Below are positions 18,292 to 27,581 of a stretch of DNA of 64,000 nucleotides, piece by piece. Location of the stretch: positions 27,394 through 91,393 of the forward strand of contig JAHDGF010000010.1 of assembly GCA_020627785.1 (NCBI GenBank). The letters are read 5' to 3'. Below the pieces are notes generated by a model. It did no database searches. It worked only from the letters and a program-made list of their open reading frames with translations, and had not been told where the DNA came from. The first letter of the stretch is position 1, and each line of letters begins with the position of its first letter. A program made the position numbers and the translations under genes. The stretch is from Saprospiraceae bacterium. GTDB taxonomy: Bacteria > Bacteroidota > Bacteroidia > Chitinophagales > Saprospiraceae.

Positions 18292-18828
18292 ATGAAAGCC
18301 ATTCAATTCATCGTCTATTTACTTATTCTTTCTACTTCATTTGCGCAAGCACAAAAGAACAATAACAATGACCAACAAAGAACCATTGAAATCAACAATT
18401 CAAAAGGAGAACTCATCATCTCTTTCGAAAATAGTGTGATCACGGAATTCACAGTTAATGATGAACCCATTGCCAAGGAGCGATATAAGGAGTATCAAGA
18501 AATTATTAATGATTTTTCAGATGAAGAAATTTCAGATTCAAGCCATTTAAATTCTATCGAAGATACTTCGGATGAGAATGCAGAACTTCGGGAATCGATG
18601 GTTGATTACTTATTGAATGCTGGAGTAATTATGTCATCAACGAAGTATAACATCCAGCTTAGAAAGGAATACCTCAAGGTGAACAAAAAGAATATCTCAA
18701 GTGAGCTTCATGAAGAATGCCTTAATTTTTTTGAGGAAATCTATGGCCATACACTTAACTCAAGGAGTACGGTTGTATTTAAAAAATCAAAAAATAATTC
18801 TAGTTCTTCCATTAACATACAAATGTAA
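18292..18828 (+). CDS. Secreted hypothetical protein
   Basis: Unrecognised 178-residue protein with a clear signal peptide ending at FAQAQ. The mature part starts with an Asn/Asp-rich stretch, then a short beta region (GELIISFENSVITEFTVND), an acidic helical middle and a Ser/Lys-rich tail. It stands alone between the methyltransferase gene and a strong terminator. It is predicted to be periplasmic or outer-membrane associated. No homologue or motif suggests a role. Confidence 0.6.
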   Translation: MKAIQFIVYLLILSTSFAQAQKNNNNDQQRTIEINNSKGELIISFENSVITEFTVNDEPIAKERYKEYQEIINDFSDEEISDSSHLNSIEDTSDENAELRESMVDYLLNAGVIMSSTKYNIQLRKEYLKVNKKNISSELHEECLNFFEEIYGHTLNSRSTVVFKKSKNNSSSSINIQM

Positions 18829-18850
18829 ATTCGTTTTAAGCGAAAGAACA

Positions 18851-18888
18851 AAAGACCTCTTGAGATTCATTATCCAAGAGGTCTTTTT
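18851..18888 (+). terminator. Strong rho-independent terminator
   Basis: Perfect 12-bp stem (aaagacctcttg / caagaggtcttt) with a 12-base loop, followed by a T-run on the plus strand. The A-run on the left arm means that it can also act for the convergent dacB-type operon on the minus strand, whose last stop is about 50 bases away. Confidence 0.9.
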
Positions 18889-18940
18889 TATTGATTCTTA
18901 ACTGCGATAAATTTCTAACTAAACCATTTGAGAATTCGGT

Positions 18941-20401
18941 TCAATTATACCTATAGATGTAATCGACCATTTTTTCAACACGGGCGCGCATCACTTTATA
19001 TTTTACATCATAACCGTTGATCATGATGCAGAAAGTTTTCCATCGACCTTCTTTGTCCTGCATAATACCTGTGTAGGTGCAGACTCGATTCATAGACCCA
19101 CTTTTCATCCAGACCTTTCCTCTGGCGGGTGAGACTCGAAGTAGTCCGGCGACGGTACCTTCAAATCCTGCTCTTGGTAATTGATCACAGATGTAGTCAG
19201 TTCCATCCTTTAATGCTATTTTCTGTAAAAACTCAGCCAATAAATTACTGCTTACATTATTTCTTGCGGATAGTCCAGCACCATCTTCCATGTGCAAGGC
19301 CTTAGAATCAATTTTTAATTTTTTAAGCATGTTTTTAATGGCTGCAATTCCATTTTGGCCACTGGCTTCACCATGGTATTTTTTTCCCATTGACTTCAAA
19401 ATGGCTTCGCAGTAAAGGTTGTTACTTTTAAAATTGGCTCTCCTTGATATGTCTTTTAAGAAAGGGGAAGATACTTTAACAATCGCCTTTCGTTTACTTT
19501 TACCTGGAGCAGAAAAGGCAGTATCATAACCTTCTGTTTTAATTTCTTTTTTGCGTAACTCCTCGTTAAGAGTGAAGGCAGCAAACATTGGAGGATCAGG
19601 AATAGAACCACCGATTCTAAAATTGCCATCACCTTGAGGAATGGTACCGACAATTCTTTTTTCATAATTGTATGGTCCACCAAAAATATAGGCCTGATCG
19701 CCCGTATGTGCACTATCAACTTCAAGCTCGTTGGAAAATTTAAGCCCAGGGATATACGGGTCATGGTAATTTATCTTTGGTCGTCGTCCAACTACTCCAC
19801 GCTTATTAAAGTAGATGTTGTATTGATTCTCATTGATATTAATACCCCAAGCTCCTGTTGCATAATAATTCCCTAAATCATTCCATTGCCAAGAGGGTGA
19901 AATCGGAAAGCTATTGAATTGAGATTCATCGGCGATGATTTTCCCATCAATGCATGTGATTCCTTCTTCTGCAATCGCTTCTGCAAGTCTCTTGAATAGT
20001 TTTTGATATGCCATTTCTGGCTTAAATTTCCCCGAACCAAAAGTAGGATCTCCATTACCTTCTAAGTATACGTTGCCTTGAAGTGTTCCATCATTTTCAA
20101 TATAGCCATCATAACTTAGGGTCGTGGTATACTGAAAGGTGTCGCTTAATATTTCTAAAGCACTGAGTGTGGTGAGGATCTTTAAGGAAGAGGCTGGGAT
20201 GATGGACATGTTAGGGTTTACGCCGGCAACTAAATCTCCAGTTTCCAAATCAAGAACCGAAATGCTTACAGATGCATAGTCAAATTCAGACGAAAGTAAA
20301 AGTCGATCGATCTTGTTTTGCGTATTTGAGCTTTGTGTAAAACTCAAATTTGCCGAAAGGCTAAGCAACAAAAGAATAAAAATCCTAAGCCTTAATTTCA
20401 T
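18941..20401 (-). CDS. dacB: D-alanyl-D-alanine carboxypeptidase/endopeptidase (peptidase S13, DacB type)
   Basis: Penicillin-binding protein that trims and cuts peptidoglycan cross-links in the periplasm. I start it at the ATG at 20401 because this puts the signal peptide (LRLRIFILLLLSLSANLSF) at the N-terminus; an open frame extends further upstream. Active-site motifs are the nucleophile SSLK (in IPASSLKILTT), an SxN-type motif SARN (in LSARNNVSSNLLAEFL) and KSG (in VWMKSGSMNRV). The family's characteristic extra domain sits between the first two motifs. Length is 486 residues. The start overlaps the end of the aspartoacylase-like gene by 17 bases, so it appears to be the last gene of the rimK operon. 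Confidence 0.9.
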   Translation of the reverse strand: MKLRLRIFILLLLSLSANLSFTQSSNTQNKIDRLLLSSEFDYASVSISVLDLETGDLVAGVNPNMSIIPASSLKILTTLSALEILSDTFQYTTTLSYDGYIENDGTLQGNVYLEGNGDPTFGSGKFKPEMAYQKLFKRLAEAIAEEGITCIDGKIIADESQFNSFPISPSWQWNDLGNYYATGAWGININENQYNIYFNKRGVVGRRPKINYHDPYIPGLKFSNELEVDSAHTGDQAYIFGGPYNYEKRIVGTIPQGDGNFRIGGSIPDPPMFAAFTLNEELRKKEIKTEGYDTAFSAPGKSKRKAIVKVSSPFLKDISRRANFKSNNLYCEAILKSMGKKYHGEASGQNGIAAIKNMLKKLKIDSKALHMEDGAGLSARNNVSSNLLAEFLQKIALKDGTDYICDQLPRAGFEGTVAGLLRVSPARGKVWMKSGSMNRVCTYTGIMQDKEGRWKTFCIMINGYDVKYKVMRARVEKMVDYIYRYN

Positions 20402-21350
20402 AGCCAATATGGAAAAGTGCATCTCCTTGATTGACCACAGAGGCATTGTTGTGTCCGATAATATATCCTTCATATTTAGAAGTAACTGTTACAGATTTTG
20501 TACCGAATGGATCATAAATCATTCCTATGGGTTCCCCAACTTTTACAAAGGTGCCAGAGGATTGTGACCAAATAAACATCCCAGAAAAGGGCGCTCTAAG
20601 CCAACTTGTTTTTTTGATCGTTATTACTTTATAATCAGGTTCTTGGGTTTTTTCTTCGACCATTTTAAAATGTTTCAAAACGCGAAGTATTCCTTTTATT
20701 CCTACGTCTATTGAATACCCATCTAGTCTTATAGATTCACCTCCTTCAAATACAATCGATGGAATATTTAAATCCCTGCAAGCCTTTCTGAAGGAATGGG
20801 AGATGACAGTGTTTTCTATAAGAAACGGCGACTTGAAAACATCGGCTAACTTTCTTGACACATCATAACCTTTTGTGTATCTAACTTGAGGATAATTATA
20901 ACGGGAGGCACCGCCTGTATGAAAGTCAATCGCATAGTCAACAAAAGGTAATATTTTTTTGGTAAGTGTACGTGCCACTCGACTAGCCAGTGATCCTGAA
21001 GTACTTCCTGGGAAACTTCTATTTACATCTTTTCCGTCCGGCACCTCTCTTGAGAAATTTATAAAACCATAGACATTTAATAACGGTATGGCAATGATGG
21101 TTCCTTTTATAATTGTCCCAAGTCGGTTTTCAGCAATGGTCCTGCGTACAATTTCAACACCATTGACCTCATCCCCATGAATTCCTCCTAGGAGTAAAAC
21201 GGTAGGACCTTCTTCTTTACCTCTCATGATGTGCGCAACGATATTAATTCTAGTATCAGATGGTAATCGCCCTACATTGATTGAAATAATTTTGGATTCA
21301 CCAGGCATTATTTCTGCCTTCTCTATAACTATCTTTTTGGCTTGACTCAT
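20385..21350 (-). CDS. Succinylglutamate desuccinylase/aspartoacylase-family hydrolase
   Basis: Zinc-dependent hydrolase of the M14-like AstE/aspartoacylase family, 321 residues. Metal and catalytic residues are visible: LLGGIHGDEVNGVE (His and Glu zinc ligands) and DFHTGG (third ligand), plus Glu in IVFEGGESIRL. The C-terminal beta region (SWLRAPFSGMFIW, GEPIGMIYDPFG) is typical of the branch usually found next to RimK. Its start codon shares one base with the rimK stop (TAATG), so it is probably translationally coupled to it. A role in removing or trimming amino-acid conjugates is likely; the substrate is unproven. Confidence 0.88.
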   Translation of the reverse strand: MSQAKKIVIEKAEIMPGESKIISINVGRLPSDTRINIVAHIMRGKEEGPTVLLLGGIHGDEVNGVEIVRRTIAENRLGTIIKGTIIAIPLLNVYGFINFSREVPDGKDVNRSFPGSTSGSLASRVARTLTKKILPFVDYAIDFHTGGASRYNYPQVRYTKGYDVSRKLADVFKSPFLIENTVISHSFRKACRDLNIPSIVFEGGESIRLDGYSIDVGIKGILRVLKHFKMVEEKTQEPDYKVITIKKTSWLRAPFSGMFIWSQSSGTFVKVGEPIGMIYDPFGTKSVTVTSKYEGYIIGHNNASVVNQGDALFHIGYEIKA

Positions 21351-22231
21351 TATTTTTTATTAGTATCCCTCTCGATCATGGCCACAATTTTACCTGCGAT
21401 ATCGTTTCTTGTTGTCGTTTCTATTCCTTCCAATCCAGGGGAAGCATTGACCTCTAAAATCATTGGACCTTTTTTAGATCTCAGCATGTCAACTCCTGCT
21501 ATCTTCAAGCCTAAGATTTTTGCAGCTTTTAAAGCTGTTTGTGCTTCTATGTCTGAAATCGGTTCTACGTTGGCAGTAGCTCCTCTATGTAAATTAGATC
21601 TAAATTCGCCCTCCTTTGCTTGACGTTTCATGGTTCCTTCAATGTTGCCATCTACAATAAAAACTCTAATGTCAGCACCGCCTGCTTCTTCGATAAACTC
21701 CTGTACAAAAACCTTACTCTTTGATTTGGCGAAAGCCTCCATGATGGACGTCGCCTGCTTATGAGAATGAGCTAATATTACACCTAAGCCATGTGTGCCG
21801 TTTACCAATTTTACAATCGCCCGATCATCCTCCAGTTCATTCATTAAATCATCGAAGAATAATGAATTATTAGATAACAGCGATTTTGGAATCATTAAGC
21901 CATGGGATGATAGGATCTGCATCGAAGCTATCTTATTTCTTGCTTCCAATAAAGGGGAAGGCCCTAAGGTACTATAAACACCTGCTGCCTCAAATTGTCT
22001 GATAATCTGTGCCCCATAAGCCGTATGTCCTGCACCGATTCTAGGAATGATGGCATCTATGTTCTGAAGCGTCTGCCCGTGATAAATAATTTTGGGGTTT
22101 TCTGAATCTATGACAATGTCACAATTTACATAATCAATGACACGCACGTAATGATGTGCTCTACGAGCCGCCTGAACCAGACTTTGTGTGCTATAAAGTG
22201 CCGGATTTCTTGATAATACTGCAATGTTCAT
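21350..22231 (-). CDS. rimK: RimK-family ATP-grasp glutamate ligase
   Basis: ATP-grasp enzyme that in E. coli adds glutamates to the C-terminus of ribosomal protein S6 and can make poly-alpha-glutamate. The N-terminal RimK domain (MNIAVLSRNPALYSTQSL, AIIPRIGAGHTAYGAQIIRQFE) is followed by the ATP-grasp core: VKLVNGTHGLGVILA, FVQEFIEEAGGADIRVFIV, and metal ligands in MILEVNASPGLEGIE. At 293 residues the length matches E. coli RimK. It is the first of three overlapping genes (rimK, aspartoacylase-like, dacB). Confidence 0.93.
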   Translation of the reverse strand: MNIAVLSRNPALYSTQSLVQAARRAHHYVRVIDYVNCDIVIDSENPKIIYHGQTLQNIDAIIPRIGAGHTAYGAQIIRQFEAAGVYSTLGPSPLLEARNKIASMQILSSHGLMIPKSLLSNNSLFFDDLMNELEDDRAIVKLVNGTHGLGVILAHSHKQATSIMEAFAKSKSKVFVQEFIEEAGGADIRVFIVDGNIEGTMKRQAKEGEFRSNLHRGATANVEPISDIEAQTALKAAKILGLKIAGVDMLRSKKGPMILEVNASPGLEGIETTTRNDIAGKIVAMIERDTNKK

Positions 22232-22376
22232 TACGGCCTTGAATTTAAGCGTTATTGAATAAAAATCAATATAGGATCTCAGGAAGGTTGATGAAAGTCA
22301 TTCTAAACTGTCAACTATTGTAAATTTATTATTTACTAATTACAATTTAATATTTATTGCATTGTATCTTTCAAGA

Positions 22377-23675
22377 ATGAGCAGTTCTACAATTCTTATT
22401 GACGATAAAAAGACCATTACCGCTTGGGCTTTTTTTGATTGGGCCAATTCTGCCTATTCTTTGGTGATTTCTACAGCAGTCTTTCCCATTTATTTTTTGG
22501 CGATTGCTCCAGACTCTATTAACTTTTTAGGGAATACTTATACAGATTCATCCATCTATTCATTTGTTGTTTCCTTTTCTTATTTATTGGTGGCTGTTTT
22601 GTCACCCATACTTTCTGGGATCGCTGATTATGGAGGTAAACGAATGTGGTTTTTAAAACTTTTTACAACCATGGGCGCCCTTGGTTGTGGTACACTCTAT
22701 TTTTTTGATAGCGATCAATATCTCTGGCTTGGTGTAAGTGCCTTTGCCTTAGGTACAATAGGATATGCGGGTAGCTTGGTGTTTTATAATTCTTACTTGC
22801 CCCAGATTGCCTCAGAAGAACAATACGATCGAGTAAGTGCTAAGGGCTACTCCTATGGATATGTAGGTTCCGTTTTACTTTTGATTGTCATTTTGGCCAT
22901 GGTACAAAAGCCTGATTGGTTTGGAATAACACAAGAAGGCCAAGGTGCTAGAATCGGATTTTTTCTAGTAGGACTGTGGTGGATTTTGTTTGCACAAATT
23001 ACCTTTCGGAAAATGCCTAAAGATTCTAAAGAGAAAATGGAATCAGGAATCATTGGGAAGGGATTTAGAGAATTGAGTGGGACTTTCAAAAAAGTTGTCA
23101 AAGACATAAATGTTAGACGTTTTCTGTTGTCATTTTTATTCTTTTCCGCTGGGGTGAATACCATTATCTATGTAGCAACCATTTTTGCCGAACAAGAAAT
23201 AGGATTTGAAACTGCCGAATTAATTATGTTGGTTTTGATCCTGCAATTGGTAGCAGTTGTAGGTGCTATCTTCTTTGCCTTTGTTTCAAAAAAACTAGGA
23301 AATAAAACTGCTTTACTAATTCAGATTATTATATGGATGGTCATCTGTATTGTTGCATTTTTCACCGATGGAAAGACCGTATTTTATATGCTGGTGGGCG
23401 TGGTAGGATTAGTCTTGGGCGGTATACAATCGCTTGCTCGAAGCAGTTATACTAAATTACTGGATGAAGAGGTTGATGATTTATCATCATACTATAGTTT
23501 TTATGATGTTCTATTTAAAATATCCATTGTGGGTGGTACCTTCTTATTTGGGTTTATAGAATACATTACGAAAGATATCCGATACAGTGTACTTTCTCTT
23601 GGGGTATTGTTTTTGGTTGGACTAGTAATTTTAATGGGCGTAAACTTTGGCCAGCAAAATAAAGTGGCGCAATAG
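22377..23675 (+). CDS. MFS transporter, UMF1 / Atg22-like family
   Basis: Inner-membrane transporter of 432 residues with about 12 membrane segments. The N-terminal AWAFFDWANSAYSLVISTAVFPIYF is the UMF1 signature, and the second half has GLVLGGIQSLARSSYTKLL, also diagnostic. Relatives are related to the yeast vacuolar amino-acid effluxer Atg22, but the bacterial substrates are unknown. I place the start at the ATG at 22377; a TTG 15 bases upstream is possible but falls beside a sequence resembling a -7 box (TATCTTTC). It stands alone, divergent from rimK. Confidence 0.9.
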   Translation: MSSSTILIDDKKTITAWAFFDWANSAYSLVISTAVFPIYFLAIAPDSINFLGNTYTDSSIYSFVVSFSYLLVAVLSPILSGIADYGGKRMWFLKLFTTMGALGCGTLYFFDSDQYLWLGVSAFALGTIGYAGSLVFYNSYLPQIASEEQYDRVSAKGYSYGYVGSVLLLIVILAMVQKPDWFGITQEGQGARIGFFLVGLWWILFAQITFRKMPKDSKEKMESGIIGKGFRELSGTFKKVVKDINVRRFLLSFLFFSAGVNTIIYVATIFAEQEIGFETAELIMLVLILQLVAVVGAIFFAFVSKKLGNKTALLIQIIIWMVICIVAFFTDGKTVFYMLVGVVGLVLGGIQSLARSSYTKLLDEEVDDLSSYYSFYDVLFKISIVGGTFLFGFIEYITKDIRYSVLSLGVLFLVGLVILMGVNFGQQNKVAQ

Positions 23676-23722
23676 AAGGAAATTGAAGTTTTATAGAGTC
23701 TTTTGATTTTTCAATGTATTGA

Positions 23723-24574
23723 CTAATCAATGCAATTATCTTCAGTTTCTAGAACTAGGTTCGAAAACGCATATTGCTCCGTTAGCCTTATGGAGAAATC
23801 TACTGGTAAGTCAATTTCTTCTGCCATTTTGAATTCATTATTTTCTATTTTGAATCCATTAATTTTTGTGCGTTGTTGATTGGGTACATAGAAAACTTTC
23901 TCGCCATTCAATTCAGTTAAAGCCGACAAACATAGATTACGTTCGCCAATCCCATGATTACTATATTCTCCGACTTGATCTAAGGTCTCCAGTTTTCCTT
24001 GATTCATTGTTGCAAACTTTAGAATACCACCAATGTGTGGTGTCTGGATCCAAACAATTTCAATCTGACCATCATCGGTAATGTCTTGGATTGTCACAAG
24101 GTTCAACCACTTATTGGATACACCTATTTCTTCCGTGTATGCATATTCTTTAATTGTTCCTTGTTCTAATTTGTAAATAACAATCGCTGCTCCAAGGTCT
24201 CTTTGCGAACGGATGGTTATGAATTCTAAATCCCCATCTTGATCTACATCGAAAAGTCTCGGTCGTATATCTTCAAAAACATATTCCTCAGCCAATTCCA
24301 ATTCATAAAAAATACTATCCTTGACAATAACCAGCTGTTCGGCTTCTATGTCATCACCTAAGATTCCATGTGGGTATTTGGTTGTTGGATTGGTGTATTG
24401 CGCATAAATACTTCCGTCTGAACTTATTGAAATTTCTTGTTCGGGAAGTTGGTCGTAATTATCTGTGAGCTGAATAAGAATGCTTGGGTCTTCAACAGGA
24501 ATCTCTGGAAAGTCTATTGAATCTTCACAAGAGATCAAAAGCAATAAAAGAAAAATATTGATTCTTCTAAACAT
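23723..24574 (-). CDS. Predicted surface lipoprotein with FG-GAP/VCBS-like repeats
   Basis: A 283-residue lipoprotein: signal FRRINIFLLLLLIS then Cys, followed at once by acidic residues (CEDSIDFPE). Such acidic stretches after the lipid-anchored Cys resemble the surface-export signal described in some Bacteroidota. The mature domain has calcium-loop motifs (DVDQDGDLEFITI and DITDDGQIEIVWI) of the FG-GAP/VCBS type found in beta-propeller and adhesin-like proteins. It is co-directional with the beta-helix lipoprotein 34 bases upstream. The ligand is unknown. Confidence 0.7.
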   Translation of the reverse strand: MFRRINIFLLLLLISCEDSIDFPEIPVEDPSILIQLTDNYDQLPEQEISISSDGSIYAQYTNPTTKYPHGILGDDIEAEQLVIVKDSIFYELELAEEYVFEDIRPRLFDVDQDGDLEFITIRSQRDLGAAIVIYKLEQGTIKEYAYTEEIGVSNKWLNLVTIQDITDDGQIEIVWIQTPHIGGILKFATMNQGKLETLDQVGEYSNHGIGERNLCLSALTELNGEKVFYVPNQQRTKINGFKIENNEFKMAEEIDLPVDFSIRLTEQYAFSNLVLETEDNCID

Positions 24575-24608
24575 GGATTTTTCTTCTTAATAAATTGGGG
24601 TAGGATTC

Positions 24609-26087
24609 TTAAAGCTTAAACTCATAACAGCCTACATCGTATTGACCATCATCTCTTACAATGCCATCTTTGTCTATTGAAAAGAATGGAAGATTTTTTC
24701 CTGCATCAATTGGTGCAGACAAAGTATCCAAATGGAAGTCATTATTTTCCATGTCAATGAAGAGCGTATCCTTGGGAGGATTATTTAGGCAATTTTCGCA
24801 GTTATTAAAAAACGTAGGCCATGCATCTTCTTCTAGTAATTCGTTCACCTGAACAAAACAATTTTCAAATCTAAAATCAAAATCATCCTCCGTATCTCTA
24901 GACCAGTCTGATAGTAATATTTCATCTGAATCATTCCCTAGGATGAGACAATTCCTAAAAGTCGCTTTTAAGTCTGCAAGCAGAGGCGGCTCTAAACACA
25001 ATTGATCAACACATTGAAAATTAGATAAACTAATGGCTTCGTCCTGATTGTCGTAATTTATAATGCTACAGTTATTGAATTCATAATTTCCTCCAAGAGC
25101 CATTTGTATTCCTGACAGACCATTGTTGTGAAGTAAGCAATTTTCAGCGTATATATTTGCCTGGCGGCCAAGAATTCCTGTCCCGGCGGTATGCGAGAAT
25201 TCGCAATTATATAATGAGGCGGATGCTAGGGAATCAACTCTTATCCCAACAGCTGATTGACTGATGGTTGTATGCTCAAGTATATTTCCTTGGCTGAGTG
25301 GTCCGATAACAATCCCCGAATATTGTCCACGAGTAAACTCAAAATCTTCTTCCAGCCTATCAGAAAATATAGTGACTGGTTCATCTGCCGTTCCACGAGA
25401 TTGTAAATTGGCTGTTTCGGTGAAGAAAAGTAGACCTCCAGTGTACACACCCAGTTGATTGAAGGCGACTCCTCCATGAATATAAACCTCAGTACCTGGT
25501 GGTAGAACTAATGTACAAGAATCAATTAAGAGTGTCCCGTAAATAACATAGGGCCGTGGATCATCGAAGGGAAACTCTCCTAGATTGCAGGATAGAATAT
25601 TAATACCGCTGGGCCCTTCATGGCCTGTAAAATAGACAGCATTCTGGCCCCATGCTTCTAGTAGCACAGATTTTTCATTACCTCCAGTGGTTATGTGTAA
25701 GAAATCTTCAATGATATATGGACTTGCTTCTAATGGCTGCTCCGGATCTATTGTTGCCTCCACGAAAATATACACACTATCCCGGGCAGGAATCTCAAGA
25801 CCTTGAAAGTCATTAGAGAGGTGACCGTCTATGTTTAGTCTGAAATAATTCGTAGAATTCTCTAATCGAATATCATCAATGATGATGGTTCCGTCTTGAT
25901 CGTTGTAAAGTTTGATAAATTTGGTCGTGGTGCCAATTTCAGTAAAGACCGTATCGAAGGTCAATGTATCCAGCGAGGTTCTCACACTTACATCTTGGCC
26001 TTCAAAATAGTTATCCTCTCGACAAGAGGATACAAATATTATCAGCGCTGCCAAAACCACAAATCCTAAGTAAATCCGATCCTTCAT
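24609..26087 (-). CDS. Right-handed beta-helix lipoprotein
   Basis: A 492-residue lipoprotein with signal LGFVVLAALIIFVSSC and an acidic stretch just after the Cys (CREDNYFEGQD), suggesting display on the cell surface. The first third has Ig-like beta strands (LTFDTVFTEIGTTTKFIKLYN). The middle (residues 210-400) is a parallel beta-helix with Asn/Cys ladders (AENCLLHNNGLSGIQM, FNNCSIINY, FRNCLILGNDSDEIL). The C-terminus (IDAGKN, DVGCYEF) is the usual end of Bacteroidota polysaccharide-lyase-like beta-helix proteins, but no catalytic motif is evident. It probably forms an operon with the FG-GAP-like lipoprotein. Confidence 0.82.
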   Translation of the reverse strand: MKDRIYLGFVVLAALIIFVSSCREDNYFEGQDVSVRTSLDTLTFDTVFTEIGTTTKFIKLYNDQDGTIIIDDIRLENSTNYFRLNIDGHLSNDFQGLEIPARDSVYIFVEATIDPEQPLEASPYIIEDFLHITTGGNEKSVLLEAWGQNAVYFTGHEGPSGINILSCNLGEFPFDDPRPYVIYGTLLIDSCTLVLPPGTEVYIHGGVAFNQLGVYTGGLLFFTETANLQSRGTADEPVTIFSDRLEEDFEFTRGQYSGIVIGPLSQGNILEHTTISQSAVGIRVDSLASASLYNCEFSHTAGTGILGRQANIYAENCLLHNNGLSGIQMALGGNYEFNNCSIINYDNQDEAISLSNFQCVDQLCLEPPLLADLKATFRNCLILGNDSDEILLSDWSRDTEDDFDFRFENCFVQVNELLEEDAWPTFFNNCENCLNNPPKDTLFIDMENNDFHLDTLSAPIDAGKNLPFFSIDKDGIVRDDGQYDVGCYEFKL

Positions 26088-26125
26088 ATACTTATAATAG
26101 CTGTACTGCCTAATTTATTGTTGTT

Positions 26126-26824
26126 TCAATCGTTAAAGATAAAGAATCCAAAACCACCAGGGTCGCGTAGGATGATATTATCCACCTTATTGTCTGCATT
26201 AAAGACCGTTATCTCTTCAGTAATCGCTATTTCTTTCTCCTGAATTAACGGAATAATCTCGTCATTTTTACCTCCATTAAAGTAACTAAAAGAAGGATTG
26301 AAAAATAGGTGTGGACAATTGTTAGGGACCATCAACCCAATGCCCATTTTCTGGTCATTTTCTAAGCTAATCCATCCCTGTTCAATGCTTCCCATCACTA
26401 TTTTAAAGCCTAAGATTTTATAGATTGCTATGGATAATTCAATATTCCCTGATTCTAGACTTAAACCTGCAAAGTTCCCTAAAATTGATTTTGAAGGCAT
26501 TGCTGGGGGAGTTAGAGTAGGAGCCTCAGATTCTAATAAGTAGACCCAAGAATTACTCGGATCTGCGAAAGCATAACCACTCTCTATCTGATGTACTTTA
26601 CACAGTTTTTCTATTTCTGAAACGACCTTAGTCCAAGAATCTGCATAAAACCTTAGACCTGCACGAGCAATTCTTTCAAAATTAATAAAGATTATCTGGC
26701 CTCCTTCGTAAAAAACCTGAGGATGATTAACATCCTGCTTAAATTCTAATCTTTGAAAAAATTCTATACTTTCTTGTAAATTCGGTGTGACGGTCTGAAA
26801 AAAGCCGATCATATTACCTTTCAT
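26126..26824 (-). CDS. VOC-fold (glyoxalase-like) protein
   Basis: Small protein of 232 residues made of two vicinal-oxygen-chelate-like halves (FFQTVTPNLQESIEFFQRLEF at the N-terminus and FAGLSLESGNIELSIAIYKILGF in the middle). Each half resembles the beta-alpha-beta-beta-beta unit of glyoxalase-like proteins. The usual metal-binding His/Glu set is incomplete, so it may bind a ligand rather than catalyse. The ATG at 26824 is chosen over an upstream TTG at 26845. It is divergent from the glycosyltransferase operon. Confidence 0.7.
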   Translation of the reverse strand: MKGNMIGFFQTVTPNLQESIEFFQRLEFKQDVNHPQVFYEGGQIIFINFERIARAGLRFYADSWTKVVSEIEKLCKVHQIESGYAFADPSNSWVYLLESEAPTLTPPAMPSKSILGNFAGLSLESGNIELSIAIYKILGFKIVMGSIEQGWISLENDQKMGIGLMVPNNCPHLFFNPSFSYFNGGKNDEIIPLIQEKEIAITEEITVFNADNKVDNIILRDPGGFGFFIFND

Positions 26825-26863
26825 TTTGTCCAATTCAGTACACAATATAGAAAAGCTTTAAAT

Positions 26864-26871
26864 TACATTTG
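26864..26871 (+). promoter_or_regulatory. -7 box of the glycosyltransferase operon (TACATTTG)
   Basis: Perfect TAnnTTTG match 11 bases before the ATG of the first glycosyltransferase gene, in the short divergent gap with the VOC-fold gene. The leader would be only a few bases long. Confidence 0.55.
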
Positions 26872-26882
26872 TCAAGCCTAAT

Positions 26883-27572
26883 ATGAAGCCAATAATTGAC
26901 GTAATCATTCCTGCTTACAATGAGGAAGAATCCATTGCTAAGGTTATCCGAGATATTCCGATGGATTGGGTAAGAGAAGTCATTGTCTGTAACAACAATA
27001 GTTCGGATAATACAGCAGAGGTTGCTGAATCAGCAGGAGCAACAGTAGTTTTTCAGCCGATTCCTGGATATGGAAGTGCGTGCTTGAAGGGCATGGAACA
27101 CGTGGCAGCGAAGGAAGATACTCCAGACATACTGGTTTATCTCGATGGAGACTATTCTGACCATCCAGAAGAATTACCAATGTTGATTCAACCAATTATG
27201 GAAGAGGAGATAGATTTGGTGATTGGCTCAAGAGCGATGGGTCATTTGGAAAAAGGTGCGATGATGCCTCAACAAGTTTTTGGAAATTGGTTGGCTACTA
27301 ATTTGATTCGTTTTTTCTATAAATACGAATTTACAGATCTGGGTCCATTTCGAGCCATTCGATATGATCGGCTGATGGAAATAGAGATGGAAGATCCAGA
27401 TTTTGGTTGGACAGTGGAGATGCAAGTAAAGGCGGCGAAATTTAAACTGAAGTGTAAAGAGATTCCAGTGAGCTATCGAAAGCGAATTGGGGTTTCTAAA
27501 GTTTCGGGTACAGTAAAAGGGACCATATTGGCTGGACACAAAATAATATGGACCATATTTAAATTACTATAA
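26883..27572 (+). CDS. Family 2 glycosyltransferase, dolichol-phosphate-mannose-synthase-like
   Basis: Cytoplasmic GT-A enzyme of 229 residues with no membrane segments. Its motifs are IIPAYNEEESI at the N-terminus, CNNNSSDNTAEVA, the catalytic DxD region VYLDGDYSDHPEEL and the acceptor-side IGSRAMG and DLGPFRAIR. This is the polyprenyl-phosphate sugar synthase type, which loads a sugar on a lipid carrier. It is followed after nine bases by a cellulose-synthase-like enzyme and then a GT-C-type membrane transferase, which could use the lipid-linked sugar. The sugar is unknown. Confidence 0.88.
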   Translation: MKPIIDVIIPAYNEEESIAKVIRDIPMDWVREVIVCNNNSSDNTAEVAESAGATVVFQPIPGYGSACLKGMEHVAAKEDTPDILVYLDGDYSDHPEELPMLIQPIMEEEIDLVIGSRAMGHLEKGAMMPQQVFGNWLATNLIRFFYKYEFTDLGPFRAIRYDRLMEIEMEDPDFGWTVEMQVKAAKFKLKCKEIPVSYRKRIGVSKVSGTVKGTILAGHKIIWTIFKLL

Positions 27573-27581
27573 TTAATTCAA

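Noticed and set aside
20402-20473. Upstream extension of dacB
   Set aside because: The signal peptide begins at the ATG at 20401; the extension would put 24 residues in front of it.
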